A stretch of DNA of 64,000 nt from DAOUAM01 sp034433305 (GTDB lineage Bacteria; Chloroflexota; Dehalococcoidia; Lucifugimonadales; DAOUAM01): contig DAOUAM010000039.1 in NCBI GenBank assembly GCA_034433305.1, positions 1-64,000 of the forward strand, written 5' to 3'. Within the stretch, counting starts at the first letter, position 1. The number at the start of each line of letters is the position of its first letter. A program made the translations under genes and the position numbers. The notes below the pieces were generated by a model. The model did no database searches, was not told where the DNA came from, and was given only the letters and a program-made list of their open reading frames with translations. Of the stretch, positions 8,403-17,566 are shown one piece after another.

Positions 8403-9302
8403 ATGGCAGTTGACGTTAAGGCAGAAACCGGGACTTGGCGCGTCAAGGTTGGCCTGGCCCAGATGCTGAAGGGCGGGGTAATTATGGACGTGGTGACCGC
8501 AGACCAGGCCAAGATCGCGGAGGATGCAGGCGCGGTAGCCGTCATGGCGCTGGAGCGAGTCCCCTCCGATATCCGCAAGGCCGGAGGCGTGGCCCGCATG
8601 GCAGACCCCGAGAAGATCATCGAGATCATGCAAGCGGTCACTATCCCGGTGATGGCCAAGTGCCGCATCGGCCACTTCGTGGAAGCCCAGGTACTGGAAG
8701 CTCTGGGCGTGGACTATATTGACGAGTCTGAGGTGCTCACCCCCGCCGATGAGAACCACCACGTCTGGAAGCACGACTTCAAGGTGCCCTTCGTCTGCGG
8801 CTGCCGGAACCTGGGTGAGGCCCTGCGGCGCATCGGGGAAGGCGCTGCCATGATCCGCACCAAGGGCGAGGCCGGCACCGGCAACATCGTCGAGGCCGTC
8901 CGCCACGCCAGGGCCGTGCTGAGCGAGATACGCCGCATCCAGAACATGGGCGAGGACGAGCTTATGGCCGTGGCCCGCGACATGCAGGCCCCCTTCGAGC
9001 TGGTCAAGGAAGTCCATGACACCGGCAAGCTGCCCGTGGTCAACTTCGCCGCAGGTGGCGTCGCCACCCCGGCCGACGCCGCGCTGATGATGCAACTGGG
9101 CGTGGACGGCATCTTCGTCGGCTCGGGCATCTTCAAGTCCGAGAACCCCAAGAAAATGGCCGAGGCCATAGTCAAGGCCACCACGCACTTCCGGGAGCCC
9201 AAGCTCATCGCCGAGGTGTCCAGGGGCCTTGGCGCTGCCATGCCCGGACTGGACGTCAGGACGCTCTCCCAGGAGCAGTTGCTGGCCGTGAGGGGATGGT
9301 AG
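8403..9302 (+). CDS. pdxS: Pyridoxal 5'-phosphate synthase lyase subunit PdxS
   Basis: 299 residues. PdxS joins ribose 5-phosphate, glyceraldehyde 3-phosphate and PdxT-derived ammonia into PLP. Signature segments are LAQMLKGGVIMDV, AVMALERVPSDIR, catalytic Lys in VMAKCRIGHFVEAQ and the second Lys in IRTKGEAGTGN, with HDTGKLPVVNFAAGG toward the C-terminus. The ATG at 8403 is 7 bp from GGAGG; an ATG four bases earlier opens only a 4-codon frame and is not the gene start. It overlaps pdxT by 7 bp. Confidence 0.98.
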   Translation: MAVDVKAETGTWRVKVGLAQMLKGGVIMDVVTADQAKIAEDAGAVAVMALERVPSDIRKAGGVARMADPEKIIEIMQAVTIPVMAKCRIGHFVEAQVLEALGVDYIDESEVLTPADENHHVWKHDFKVPFVCGCRNLGEALRRIGEGAAMIRTKGEAGTGNIVEAVRHARAVLSEIRRIQNMGEDELMAVARDMQAPFELVKEVHDTGKLPVVNFAAGGVATPADAALMMQLGVDGIFVGSGIFKSENPKKMAEAIVKATTHFREPKLIAEVSRGLGAAMPGLDVRTLSQEQLLAVRGW

Positions 9303-9904
9303 CTTTGCCCAGAGTTGGCGTGCTGGCGCTCCAGGGCGACTTCCTGGAGCACCGACAGATGTTAGAGCGCCTGGGCGTGGACGCGCCGGAGGTACGGCTG
9401 CCCCACCAGCTTGACGAGGTTGACGGCCTGATCATCCCGGGCGGCGAGAGTACCACCATTGTCCAGCTCATGGACATCTACAAGTTCAGGGATGTCCTGC
9501 GGAAGAAGGTGGAGGCCGGCATGCCTGTGTGGGGCACCTGCGCCGGCATGATTGTGCTGGCGGAGCGCCTCACCGACAGCCGGCCCGAGCCATTGCACCT
9601 GATGAACATCGAGGTCAGCCGCAACGCCTTCGGGCGTCAGGTGGACAGCTTCGAGGAAGACCTGGCGGTGGAAGGAATGGACGGCCCGCCCTTCAGAGCC
9701 GTGTTCATCCGGGCGCCGGTGGTCAACAGCGTCGGACAGGGCGTCAAGGTGATGGCCAGGCTGGCCGATGGCCGGCCGGTGGCGGTCAGGCAGGGCCACC
9801 TGATTGGTACTTCCTTCCATCCGGAGTTGACCAACGATACCCGTTTCCATCAGCTTTTCGTGAGGATAGTGGAAGAGTCCAGGGCTGTATCCAAGTCTGC
9901 ATAG
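9296..9904 (+). CDS. pdxT: Pyridoxal 5'-phosphate synthase glutaminase subunit PdxT
   Basis: 202 residues, class I glutaminase. It supplies ammonia from glutamine to PdxS in the same complex. Motifs are VLALQGDFLEH, IIPGGEST, nucleophile Cys82 in WGTCAGMI, and the His/Glu pair in GTSFHPEL. Its ATG is inside the last codons of pdxS, so the two are translationally coupled, which fits the 1:1 subunit ratio known for the complex. Confidence 0.98.
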   Translation: MVALPRVGVLALQGDFLEHRQMLERLGVDAPEVRLPHQLDEVDGLIIPGGESTTIVQLMDIYKFRDVLRKKVEAGMPVWGTCAGMIVLAERLTDSRPEPLHLMNIEVSRNAFGRQVDSFEEDLAVEGMDGPPFRAVFIRAPVVNSVGQGVKVMARLADGRPVAVRQGHLIGTSFHPELTNDTRFHQLFVRIVEESRAVSKSA

Positions 9905-9911
9905 GGGACCT

Positions 9912-10838
9912 ATGATCAGACCCTTCCATCCTCCCGACGTCGTGCGCTGCGCACTTCTGAGGGACCTGTGGGAGCGCAACCGCGCCTATACGCTGGGCCG
10001 TCTCGCCCGGGAAGAGCCTGATAGGCCGTCGCTGGTTGACGCCTCGCGCGGGGCGCTGGGGCTGGAGAGCGGACGGGGTTGCTCCCTGGTCTGGACCGAG
10101 GGCTACCGGGTCAAAGGACTGGTTATCGCCAGGCAGAGGTCTGGCCCGCTGAGCTGGGAAGTCGCCCACCTGCTGCTGTCGCCCGACAGCGATGGAAAGC
10201 TCCTGGACCTGCTGGAGAAGACCTGCCAGATGGTGGGGCGGCGCGGCGGCGAGAGGCTCTTTATCAGGCTCCTGCGGGACGATCCCCTGGTGGACGTCTC
10301 ACGGTTTGGCGGCTTCTTCCCCTGTGTCCGCGAAGCAATGTACAGTGGCCGGCCTTCTGTCCCCATGGCCACGCCAGCCCTGGAGTTGCACGAGAAGAGG
10401 CCCGGCGACGAGCATGACCTGTTCCGGCTGTACCACGCCACCACTCCCTCTGATGTGCGCTGCGTCACCGGCATGACCCTGGACCAGTGGCGGTCCTCCC
10501 GAGAGCGCACCATCGCCAGGGCCAGGGAGTTCGTTTATAAGCAGGACGGGGTGGTAAAGGGCTGGCTCAGTGTCGCCCGGCGCGGCGGCGTGGGCCAGCT
10601 CTCGGTGGTGGCCCACCACGACAAGGGGCCTGGCCCACTGGTGGACCACGGGCTGAGGCTCCTGGAACGTGCCAGGGTGGTGCATTGCCTCGTGCCAGAG
10701 TTCGAGGTAGCCCTCACCAGCGCCCTCAAGGAGCGGGGCTTCCAGGCTACAGCCGAGTACATCACGCTGGTGAAAGTCCTGGCCGTCCGGGCAAAGAAGG
10801 AGGAAGCCCGCGCACCGGTCACTATTGCTTCGGTCTAG
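9912..10838 (+). CDS. GNAT-fold hypothetical protein
   Basis: 308 residues beginning 7 bp after pdxT, so probably in the same transcript. It has two N-acetyltransferase-like halves: IRPFHPPDVVRCALL at the start and a second strand-helix pattern after residue 150 (LELHEKRPGDEHDLFRLYHATTP), ending in SALKERGFQATAEYITLVKVLAV, which is typical of GNAT C-termini. No clear acetyl-CoA Q/RxxGxG/A loop is seen, so it may be a degenerate or non-catalytic member. Function unknown. Confidence 0.7.
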   Translation: MIRPFHPPDVVRCALLRDLWERNRAYTLGRLAREEPDRPSLVDASRGALGLESGRGCSLVWTEGYRVKGLVIARQRSGPLSWEVAHLLLSPDSDGKLLDLLEKTCQMVGRRGGERLFIRLLRDDPLVDVSRFGGFFPCVREAMYSGRPSVPMATPALELHEKRPGDEHDLFRLYHATTPSDVRCVTGMTLDQWRSSRERTIARAREFVYKQDGVVKGWLSVARRGGVGQLSVVAHHDKGPGPLVDHGLRLLERARVVHCLVPEFEVALTSALKERGFQATAEYITLVKVLAVRAKKEEARAPVTIASV

Positions 10839-11118
10839 CGCCGTCACAGGCAGCCCGCATCCATGGCTCCTCCCCGTGTCAAGCTGCAGAGGTAGGTCCA
10901 GGTCTGCGATACACAGTCGGCATGCTGGCCCCACACCTGCCCCCGCCGCGCAAGAACGCCAGCAACGCCTGCGTGAGTGGGCAGAGGCTTTCATCCAGGG
11001 CAGTGCCGGCCAGCGCCCTGGCGCACGTTCTCGCAACCAGGCTAGCGTGAAATTGCATGGACTGGTATGCTGGAACTGGACAGGTCATCAACACTCCGGA
11101 GGTAATTTCGCGTAGTAA

Positions 11119-12708
11119 ATGCAGCAAAGGATAGATACTGACCTGGAAGCGCTTGTCCAGAAGCTGCCTCCGTACATACAGGGACCGCTGAGGACGCGTG
11201 AGGACATCAATGAACTGCTGGAGGTGGTGATGGACCTGGGCCGAGAGCCCGAAGCCAGGTTCCTGCACACAAGCTTCGTCCTGCACCCCAGGGAAGTGAC
11301 CGATGAAGACCTCCAGTACGTTATACAGCACATTGGTGCCTTCGGAGAAGACAACCGCGCGGGCATTGAGCGCACCCTGCACCGCATCTCCGCTATCCGC
11401 AACCGCACGGGCAAGATCATCGGGCTTACCCTGAGGGTGGGCCGCGCCGTTTACGGCACCATCAAGATCATCGAGGACCTGGTCTTCACAGGCAAGAGCA
11501 TCCTGCTGCTGGGCAGGCCCGGAGTGGGCAAGACCACCATGCTCCGCGAGGTGGCCCGCGTGCTGGCCGACGACGCCCGCAAGCGCGTCATTGTGGTGGA
11601 TACCTCCAACGAGATCGCGGGGGACGGCGACATCCCGCACCCTGGCATCGGCCGCGCCCGGCGCATGCAGGTGAAGACGCCCACCCTGCAGCACGCGGTG
11701 ATGATCGAGGCGGTGGAGAACCACATGCCCGAGGTCATCATCATTGACGAGATAGGCACTGAAGAGGACGCCAACGCTGCCCGCACCATAGCGGAGCGCG
11801 GGGTGCAACTGGTAGCCACCGCTCACGGCAACACCCTGGAGAACCTCATCATGAACCCCACGCTCTCCGACCTGGTGGGCGGGGTGCATACGGTGACGCT
11901 GGGAGATGTCGAGGCCCGTCGCCGCCGCACGCAGAAGACCGTGCTGGAGCGCAGGGCACCCCCCACCTTCGACATCCTGGTGGAGATACAGAGCTGGAGC
12001 CGCGTGGTGGTCCACGCCGACGTGGCCGACGTGGTGGACCGCATGCTGCGCGGCTTCCCGGTCGCGCCCGAGATTCGCACCGTTGGCCCGGATGGCAAGG
12101 TCCACAGGGAACACTCCCAGCTTCGGACAATTCCCGCCGTGGCGCCCAACGGGTTCACGCCAGGGCGTCCGGCGGAGCGACCGCCTGTGGCCGAGCCGCC
12201 TTCGGAGCCGCCACCTGCCCCAAAGGTGACTCACATCCTGCCCTACGGGGTAAACAAGGGCAAGCTCCAGCAGGTGGTGCGTGGCATCAAGGCCCCAGTG
12301 GAGCTGGTGGACGAGATATCCCAGGCTGACCTGCTGCTGACCACCAAGAACTACTACCGACGCAAGACGCAGGCACTGCGCGAGGCCGAGGACGAGGGCA
12401 AGCCGGTATATGTCCTCCGCAAGAACACGGGCCAGCAGATAGAGCAGTTCATCAGGAGCATTGCCCGGCGGGCCGGCGTCAGCGCGTGGGGCCAGGACAA
12501 CTCTCACTCGGACCCTGCCGCCGCCGAGGCAATTCGCGAGGCCGAGGACGCGGCAGCCAGGGTCGGGCGGGGTGAAGGCAAGGTGGAGCTAAGCCCTCAG
12601 AGCGCCTACATCCGCCACCTGCAGCACGAGGTGGCCGAGAGGTACGGCCTTGCCTCCACCAGCCTTGGGCGAGAGCCCCAGCGCCACGTGGTCATCTACC
12701 GGCCCTAG
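11119..12708 (+). CDS. Ycf45/SpoIIIAA-like AAA ATPase with R3H domain
   Basis: 529 residues. The central AAA domain has Walker A GRPGVGKTT (132-140), Walker B EVIIIDEIGTEEDA, and a SpoIIIAA/Ycf45-like arrangement. A Pro-rich linker (about 345-370) leads to a second domain, and the C-terminus YIRHLQHEVAERYGL looks like an R3H nucleic-acid-binding motif. Relatives in cyanobacteria, plastids and Chloroflexi are of unknown role. The ATG follows an in-frame TAA directly, fixing the earliest start, but the nearest GGAGGT is ~17 bp upstream, too far to be typical. Confidence 0.85.
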   Translation: MQQRIDTDLEALVQKLPPYIQGPLRTREDINELLEVVMDLGREPEARFLHTSFVLHPREVTDEDLQYVIQHIGAFGEDNRAGIERTLHRISAIRNRTGKIIGLTLRVGRAVYGTIKIIEDLVFTGKSILLLGRPGVGKTTMLREVARVLADDARKRVIVVDTSNEIAGDGDIPHPGIGRARRMQVKTPTLQHAVMIEAVENHMPEVIIIDEIGTEEDANAARTIAERGVQLVATAHGNTLENLIMNPTLSDLVGGVHTVTLGDVEARRRRTQKTVLERRAPPTFDILVEIQSWSRVVVHADVADVVDRMLRGFPVAPEIRTVGPDGKVHREHSQLRTIPAVAPNGFTPGRPAERPPVAEPPSEPPPAPKVTHILPYGVNKGKLQQVVRGIKAPVELVDEISQADLLLTTKNYYRRKTQALREAEDEGKPVYVLRKNTGQQIEQFIRSIARRAGVSAWGQDNSHSDPAAAEAIREAEDAAARVGRGEGKVELSPQSAYIRHLQHEVAERYGLASTSLGREPQRHVVIYRP

Positions 12709-12722
12709 CCGCATTGGCACTA

Positions 12723-12868
12723 GTACTGCGTCAACATAGTTTTGATGAAGGGCTTCACCCTCATCACAACCTTCTCCCGTCAAGGGAGAAGGAGTATATC
12801 CTCTCCCCTGGCGGGAGAGGACTAAGGTGAGGGGGAAACGCTCTATCAAAATCAAGTTGACACTGTAC
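12723..12868. mobile_element. MITE-like element, 146 bp with imperfect 24-bp terminal inverted repeats
   Basis: The ends 12723-12746 and 12845-12868 are reverse complements at 19 of 24 positions (shared parts GTAC, GTCAAC and TTTTGAT). The interior holds two further hairpins (TTCTCCCGTCAAGGGAGAA and CCTCTCCCCTGGCGGGAGAGG). There is no coding sequence. It fills most of the gap between the AAA ATPase gene and tmk. No clear target-site duplication is seen. Confidence 0.65.
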
Positions 12869-12984
12869 CAGGGCACCTGGCAAAAGTTTCGCCCCATTCC
12901 TGGCTTTCACAGGACAAGAAACCCTCGCCAGGCATCAGGTCTTGCCAGGCACGTTAAGGCCGCCAGAAGATAGGGACACCCCAT

Positions 12985-13608
12985 ATGGGACTCTTCATAG
13001 TTTTCGAAGGGGTCGAGGGCAGTGGCAAAAGCACCCAGGCGAGGGTGCTCCGCCAGCGGCTGGACTCGGCGGGTGTCAGCGTGCTTTCCACTCACGAGCC
13101 AGGCGGCACGCCGATAGGGGAGCAGCTACGCCACTGGCTCAAGGGCCAGCACCCCATCACGCCGCTGGCCGAGCTATTCCTGTTCTCGGCTGCCAGGGCT
13201 TTGCTGGTGGAGCAGGTAGTCAGGCCGGCGCTGCAAGCCGGGCAGACCGTCCTGTGCGACCGGTACATCTACTCGACGCTGGCCTACCAGGGCTATGGCC
13301 GCGGCCTGGACATGGAAGCCATAAGACAGGTCAACAGGCTAGCTACGCGTGACCTCCTGCCCGACCTGGTAGTGTTGCTGGACCTGCCTCCAGACGCGGG
13401 GCTAGCCCGCAAGTCCAGAGGGCCGCTGGACAGGTTCGAGCAGGAGCAGCAGGGCTTCCACCAGCGTGTCAGGCAGGGCTATCTGGACCTCTCGCGTCAG
13501 GAGCCAGAGCGCTGGCTGGTGCTGGACGCCTCCCAGCCGCGCGAGGCCGTCTCGTCCGCCATATGGGAGCGTGTGTCCGCCCTGCTGGGCGTTCCCAAGG
13601 GCCAGTAG
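12985..13608 (+). CDS. tmk: Thymidylate kinase
   Basis: 207 residues. The P-loop is FEGVEGSGKST at the N-terminus, the DR-box is CDRYIYSTLAYQGYGRG, and the lid region is RKSRGPLDRFEQE with the Arg/Glu pattern of TMPK. It phosphorylates dTMP to dTDP. Usual enzymes have Ser after DR[YF]; here the order is DRYIYSTLAYQG. It is transcribed convergently with the histidine kinase gene, with a 7-bp CCTGACA/TGTCAGG inverted repeat between. Confidence 0.96.
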   Translation: MGLFIVFEGVEGSGKSTQARVLRQRLDSAGVSVLSTHEPGGTPIGEQLRHWLKGQHPITPLAELFLFSAARALLVEQVVRPALQAGQTVLCDRYIYSTLAYQGYGRGLDMEAIRQVNRLATRDLLPDLVVLLDLPPDAGLARKSRGPLDRFEQEQQGFHQRVRQGYLDLSRQEPERWLVLDASQPREAVSSAIWERVSALLGVPKGQ

Positions 13609-13678
13609 TCTGTCGCGTGTAAACTGAAGAAACGTTCCCCCTCATCGCCCTGACAGGGGTATGTATTTCCCTTGGGTG

Positions 13679-15838
13679 TCAGGCCCTCGGGCTGGCCTCT
13701 CCAACCTTGCCATCGCGCTTGCTGGGCGTCTGGTCAAGGGCGATGGGTAGCTTTATGGTGAAGGTGGAGCCTTTACCAGGCTCGCTCTCCACCTCGATCT
13801 CGCCGTTGTGCTGCTGCACCACCTGGTAGCAGACGTACAGTCCCAGCCCCGTGCCGCTCCCCGGCTGCGAGGTGGTGAAGAAAGGCTCGAAGAGCTTGGC
13901 CATGTTCTCTTGAGGGATGCCCACGCCCGTGTCCCTGAACAGTACCTCCACCATGGTGGGCTTGCCGTTGCTGGCAGGGGCCGCCGCCCGGCTTATGACG
14001 GTCAGCTCGCCGCCGCCTGGCATGGCCTTGGTGGCGTTGATGATGATGTTGGTGAACACCTGGACCATGTTGGTGGCGTTAGCGTTGACCAGGGGCAGAT
14101 CGGAGGCAAGCTCCTTCCTCAGCCTGGTGCCCGCCAGTTTCATCTGGTTGGAGGTCAGCTCCAGGGAGTGCTCGACCAGCGTGTTCAGGTCCGTTGGCTC
14201 CATCTGGTCCATGGGCACGCGGACGAAGGACAGCAGCTTGCTCACGATATGCCCGCAGCGCCTGGCCTCGCTCTCTATATAGCGAAGGTAGCGCTCCAGG
14301 TTGGCGATGTCGGACGCCTCCAGGGGCTTGCCGCTCCTGGCCAGCAGGCGCTGCTGCCCTAGCTGGGCGAACCCCATGATGGAGGACAGTGGGTTATTGA
14401 TCTCGTGGGCGATGCCCGCCGCGAGCTGTCCCACCGCTGCCATCTTGGCCGACTGGACGTTCCGGGCCTGGGCCAACCGCAGCTCTCTCATCATGGCGAG
14501 GTTCTCTTCATTGGCCCGCGCCAGTTCCAGTGTCCTCTGCCGCTCCAGTTCCAGCAGCCTCGCTCGCTCTATGACCTGTGCCACCCGTTCGGCCATGAGT
14601 TCGATCATGGAGAGCTGGTGCTGGTCAATGTAGTGTGGTGAGGTGTAATGGAGCGACACGGTGCCTATGACCCGGTCGGCTACCTTCAGTGGGCTGCTCA
14701 CCAGCGTCTGCACGCCCAACTCTTTGAACTTCTGGTCCATGAGCATGGTGCTCCTGGGGACATCGTCAATCACCACGGGCTGGCCCTTCTCCAGCACCTG
14801 CCCCACCACGCCCTGGCCGGGCCGAATGGGCGCTGGAGTGGAATTGTAGCTGGCCACACCGGTGACGGCCAGCCGCTCCAGCATGCCAGAGGCCTCGTTG
14901 TGCAGGAAAATGCTGCCGCCGTCGGCGTGGTGTGCCCAGACTATCCGCTCCAGCAGGAGCTGCAGGAGTTCGTCCCTGGGACGGTCGGACAACCCCAGCT
15001 CTGCCACGTCCTTCAGGGCCTGGAACTGGAGGGCCTTCTCCTGCTCCGCCTTCAACATGTATTCGAGCTGTTGTCTGGAGTAGCTGAGCGCACGGGCCAT
15101 CTGCCCGAAGGCGAAGGCCAGGTCACCGATCTCGTCGTTGCGGCGCTCGTCCCGGGAGAGGTCCATGTCCAGATCGCCCATGGCTATCTTCTCCGTGGCC
15201 CTGGCCAGGCGCCGCACAGGTCGGATGAAGTAGCGGGCTATGAGGAAGGCCAGCCCTATGCCAGCCACTATGACAATGGCAGCCTGCTGCAGGTGCTCCA
15301 AGGCTATTTCTCGCTCCTTGCTGCTCAGGGATGCAGTGCTGAAGCCGAAGCGCACCAGCGCCACGGTTTCGCCACCAGCCGTCACGGTGCTGGCAATGTT
15401 CAGAAAGTCGTCCTGGTAGTGAAAGGTGGGCCGACCTGTGTCGGCGGGCGGGAGCAAGGGGCCGGCCAGCACCGAGGGGACCTCAGAGCTGAAAGATGCT
15501 ACCAGCAGCCTGCCGTCGGGGCTGTAAATCTCGAAGTACTCTATGCCAGGCTGGCTGCTGAAGATGGCGGCGATCTCATCGAGGGTGGTGATGTCCTGGG
15601 AGTAAATGTGTTGGGCCAGCAGGCTGTCCAGCGTGCTGGCCAGGAGCAGGCCCCTCTCCTGGAGCTCCTGGTGGAATATAGCCCGCTCACGGCGGATGTC
15701 CAGGTGCGTGGTAAAGCCCATCAGCAGGGCCACTATCAGGGTCATGCTGATGGTCAGCACTCCTGTAATGCTCAGGCGGAACCATCTCCTGGGCTTTCTC
15801 TGAGGAGCCGTATGAGGTTGGTCCAGGAGGGACTTCAT
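13679..15838 (-). CDS. Membrane sensor histidine kinase (extracytoplasmic sensor, HAMP, GAF, HisKA, HATPase)
   Basis: 719 residues. TM1 is about 24-44, an extracytoplasmic segment covers about 45-185, TM2 is about 187-203, and HAMP follows (RYFIRPVRRLARATEKIAMGD). A GAF domain runs about 275-425 and a coiled coil about 425-460. HisKA has phospho-accepting His478 in AAGIAHEINNPLSS. The HATPase has DTGVGIP, FEPFFTT and GTGLGLY. NtrB-like HisKA plus GAF suggests sensing of a small ligand or membrane stress. The receiver-only regulator at 16318 on the opposite strand, 480 bp away, is a likely partner. Confidence 0.94.
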   Translation of the reverse strand: MKSLLDQPHTAPQRKPRRWFRLSITGVLTISMTLIVALLMGFTTHLDIRRERAIFHQELQERGLLLASTLDSLLAQHIYSQDITTLDEIAAIFSSQPGIEYFEIYSPDGRLLVASFSSEVPSVLAGPLLPPADTGRPTFHYQDDFLNIASTVTAGGETVALVRFGFSTASLSSKEREIALEHLQQAAIVIVAGIGLAFLIARYFIRPVRRLARATEKIAMGDLDMDLSRDERRNDEIGDLAFAFGQMARALSYSRQQLEYMLKAEQEKALQFQALKDVAELGLSDRPRDELLQLLLERIVWAHHADGGSIFLHNEASGMLERLAVTGVASYNSTPAPIRPGQGVVGQVLEKGQPVVIDDVPRSTMLMDQKFKELGVQTLVSSPLKVADRVIGTVSLHYTSPHYIDQHQLSMIELMAERVAQVIERARLLELERQRTLELARANEENLAMMRELRLAQARNVQSAKMAAVGQLAAGIAHEINNPLSSIMGFAQLGQQRLLARSGKPLEASDIANLERYLRYIESEARRCGHIVSKLLSFVRVPMDQMEPTDLNTLVEHSLELTSNQMKLAGTRLRKELASDLPLVNANATNMVQVFTNIIINATKAMPGGGELTVISRAAAPASNGKPTMVEVLFRDTGVGIPQENMAKLFEPFFTTSQPGSGTGLGLYVCYQVVQQHNGEIEVESEPGKGSTFTIKLPIALDQTPSKRDGKVGEASPRA

Positions 15839-16317
15839 TGGAACTGCTCTGCCATTTGTCCTGGCCTGTACTTAGAGGCGTGCCGAAGCCCTTCTACCTC
15901 CTAATGCCCCAGGGAAAACACCCGCAACTTTGCGCCTCATCCTTAAGATAACCAACAGAAATGTGGCGGACATGGTGACAGTGACGTATATGCACTGGGT
16001 GAGTACACAGGGCCATTTGAAGGAAAACATGCATGCCGGAGTTGTGGAGCGTGTGTAGGCTGAGCATAATGAGGCCGCTACCTGTCGCCTGGCTGGAGCC
16101 GGCCTGTCCTCCAGGCAGGCACTGGCACTCTGGCACATTTGGGCACGCCTGGTCCTGATGACCTCAGGCAACGGCCTGTGGACTGCGAAGGCTTGACACG
16201 GCCCTGGAGCTGGGGGTCTGCCTTCACCAAGGTGGGGACGATTCCAGCCCTTTGCAGGAGAGAGCTTGGGAGGAGGCGGAAGGCCTTGCTATATGCTCTT
16301 AAAACGAGGGGACAGAT
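15839..16317. other. 479-bp divergent intergenic region between histidine kinase and response regulator
   Basis: No convincing gene. An open frame of 60 codons on the + strand (16139-16321) has no family resemblance, no good ribosome-binding site and overlaps the next start. The region should hold the two divergent promoters. GAGGGGA at 16306-16312 is the ribosome-binding site of the downstream TTG start. Confidence 0.5.
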
Positions 16318-16743
16318 TTGAGTCTCGAGACACCAGCCAAGCCTCTTGTTCTGGTCATTGAGGACGACGAGTCCATCAGGGAGATTGTCAGCAGGGTGCT
16401 GGAGTCGGAGGGGTACGCCACCCGCGTGGCGCCCAACGGACTCAAGGGGCTTGAGCAGTTCTATCTCTCCCTACCTGACCTCATCATCCTGGACCTCAAG
16501 ATGCCGGAGATGGACGGCTGGGAGACGCTGGAGCGCATCCGCCAGGTCTCTGGCTGCCCCATCATCATCCTGACGGTCTTCGGCTCCTCCGATGACATCA
16601 TCAAGGGCCTGGAGATGGGCGCTGACGACTACCTGGTGAAGCCCTTCGGCATCCAGGAGCTGCTGGCCCGCGTGGGCGCGGTCATTCGCCGGGCCAACCT
16701 CGTCAGGCAGGGCAGCGACCCGGCCCTGGACGACGAGCCATAA
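16318..16743 (+). CDS. Receiver-only response regulator
   Basis: 141 residues consisting of one CheY-like receiver: acidic pair D16/D17, phospho-acceptor D59 in LILDLKMPEMDG, Thr86 and Lys108 in DDYLVKPF. A ~20-residue tail has no DNA-binding or enzymatic output domain. The start is TTG with GAGGGG 7 bp upstream. The KPFGIQELLARVGAVIRRA segment resembles OmpR-family receivers that lost their output domain. It is probably the partner of the histidine kinase on the other side of the gap. Confidence 0.92.
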   Translation: MSLETPAKPLVLVIEDDESIREIVSRVLESEGYATRVAPNGLKGLEQFYLSLPDLIILDLKMPEMDGWETLERIRQVSGCPIIILTVFGSSDDIIKGLEMGADDYLVKPFGIQELLARVGAVIRRANLVRQGSDPALDDEP

Positions 16744-16763
16744 GCCCAACACGCTGGCCGGCG

Positions 16764-17546
16764 CTAGCCGCGCCAGAACTGCCACCAGTGCCTGGACTGG
16801 TCGCTTTCCAGCGGTGGCTCCACCTCCACAGGCTCACCCTTCAGGATGGCCCTGGGAATATCGACCACCATGGCCCTGGCCCTCTCCTCGCCCACTATGG
16901 CCGCTGCCGCCTCCACGCCGGGGGGAAGCCTGGGGGAGCGAGGGCCGTCGGCGAAATGGGTGTCGGATGCGATGATGTGCGCCAGGCCGCGCCTGAGCAG
17001 CATGTGGGTGAACTGCTGCACGCGCCCGCCGAAGTGGCCCAGTATGCTGCCGGCGGTAATCTGGCTGAGCATTCCGCGGCGCACGAACTCCGCCAGCCTC
17101 TCCGGGTCCTTCTGGACAAGCTCTATGCGCTCCGGATGGGCCAGCACAGGCACCAGGCCCTGGAGCTGTAGCTTGAACAGCACGTCGTCCACGTAGTTGG
17201 GACTACCAAAGAAGGGAAGCTCCACCAGGATGTAGCGGGTGCCGTTCATGGGCAGGGCCTTGCCCTGGATGACCGCGTCGGGCAACTCCAGGTCCAGGTG
17301 GTTCTCCATGCCCAGGAGCAGCTCAAGCTCAATGCCATGGCCCCGGAGCTGGAGCGCCATCTGAGAGATGAGGTCCCGCACGTAGCCCACTGACCAGTTC
17401 TCGTTGATGTCCTTGCGGTGGGGCGTCGCCAGGATGGTGCTGGTACCGTTCTGGGCAGCCACGCGGGCCATCTCCAGGGTGTCCTCGGGCGTCCTGGCGC
17501 CGTCGTCCACACCGGGCAGTATGTGTGCGTGCAGGTCGTAGTACAC
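16764..17546 (-). CDS. CpsB/CapC-type PHP tyrosine-protein phosphatase
   Basis: 260 residues. PHP metal motifs are seen: YDLHAHILPGVDDGARTPED at the N-terminus, LATPHRKDINENW, ELLLGMENHL, VLAHPERIELVQ and IIASDTHFADGPRSP. This pattern is that of CpsB/YwqE, manganese-dependent phosphatases that dephosphorylate BY-kinases in capsule/exopolysaccharide export. No BY-kinase or polysaccharide genes are near, so the substrate here is open. The start is GTG with AGGG upstream. It lies 20 bp downstream of the PIG-L gene on the same strand, probably one operon. Confidence 0.88.
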   Translation of the reverse strand: MYYDLHAHILPGVDDGARTPEDTLEMARVAAQNGTSTILATPHRKDINENWSVGYVRDLISQMALQLRGHGIELELLLGMENHLDLELPDAVIQGKALPMNGTRYILVELPFFGSPNYVDDVLFKLQLQGLVPVLAHPERIELVQKDPERLAEFVRRGMLSQITAGSILGHFGGRVQQFTHMLLRRGLAHIIASDTHFADGPRSPRLPPGVEAAAAIVGEERARAMVVDIPRAILKGEPVEVEPPLESDQSRHWWQFWRG

Positions 17547-17566
17547 GGTAGCCCTGGCCTCCGGCC

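Noticed and set aside
8399..8413. 4-codon frame (ATG CAT GGC AGT TGA) as a leader peptide of pdxS
   Set aside because: It overlaps the pdxS start and has too short a spacing to GGAGG; chance is more likely.
10839..11118. RNA gene or small gene in the 280-bp gap before the AAA ATPase
   Set aside because: No tRNA-like T-loop, no strong hairpin with T-run and no small frame with a ribosome-binding site were seen; nothing can be supported.
16139..16321. 60-codon frame before the response regulator as a gene
   Set aside because: No ribosome-binding site, no family resemblance, and it overlaps the regulator start.
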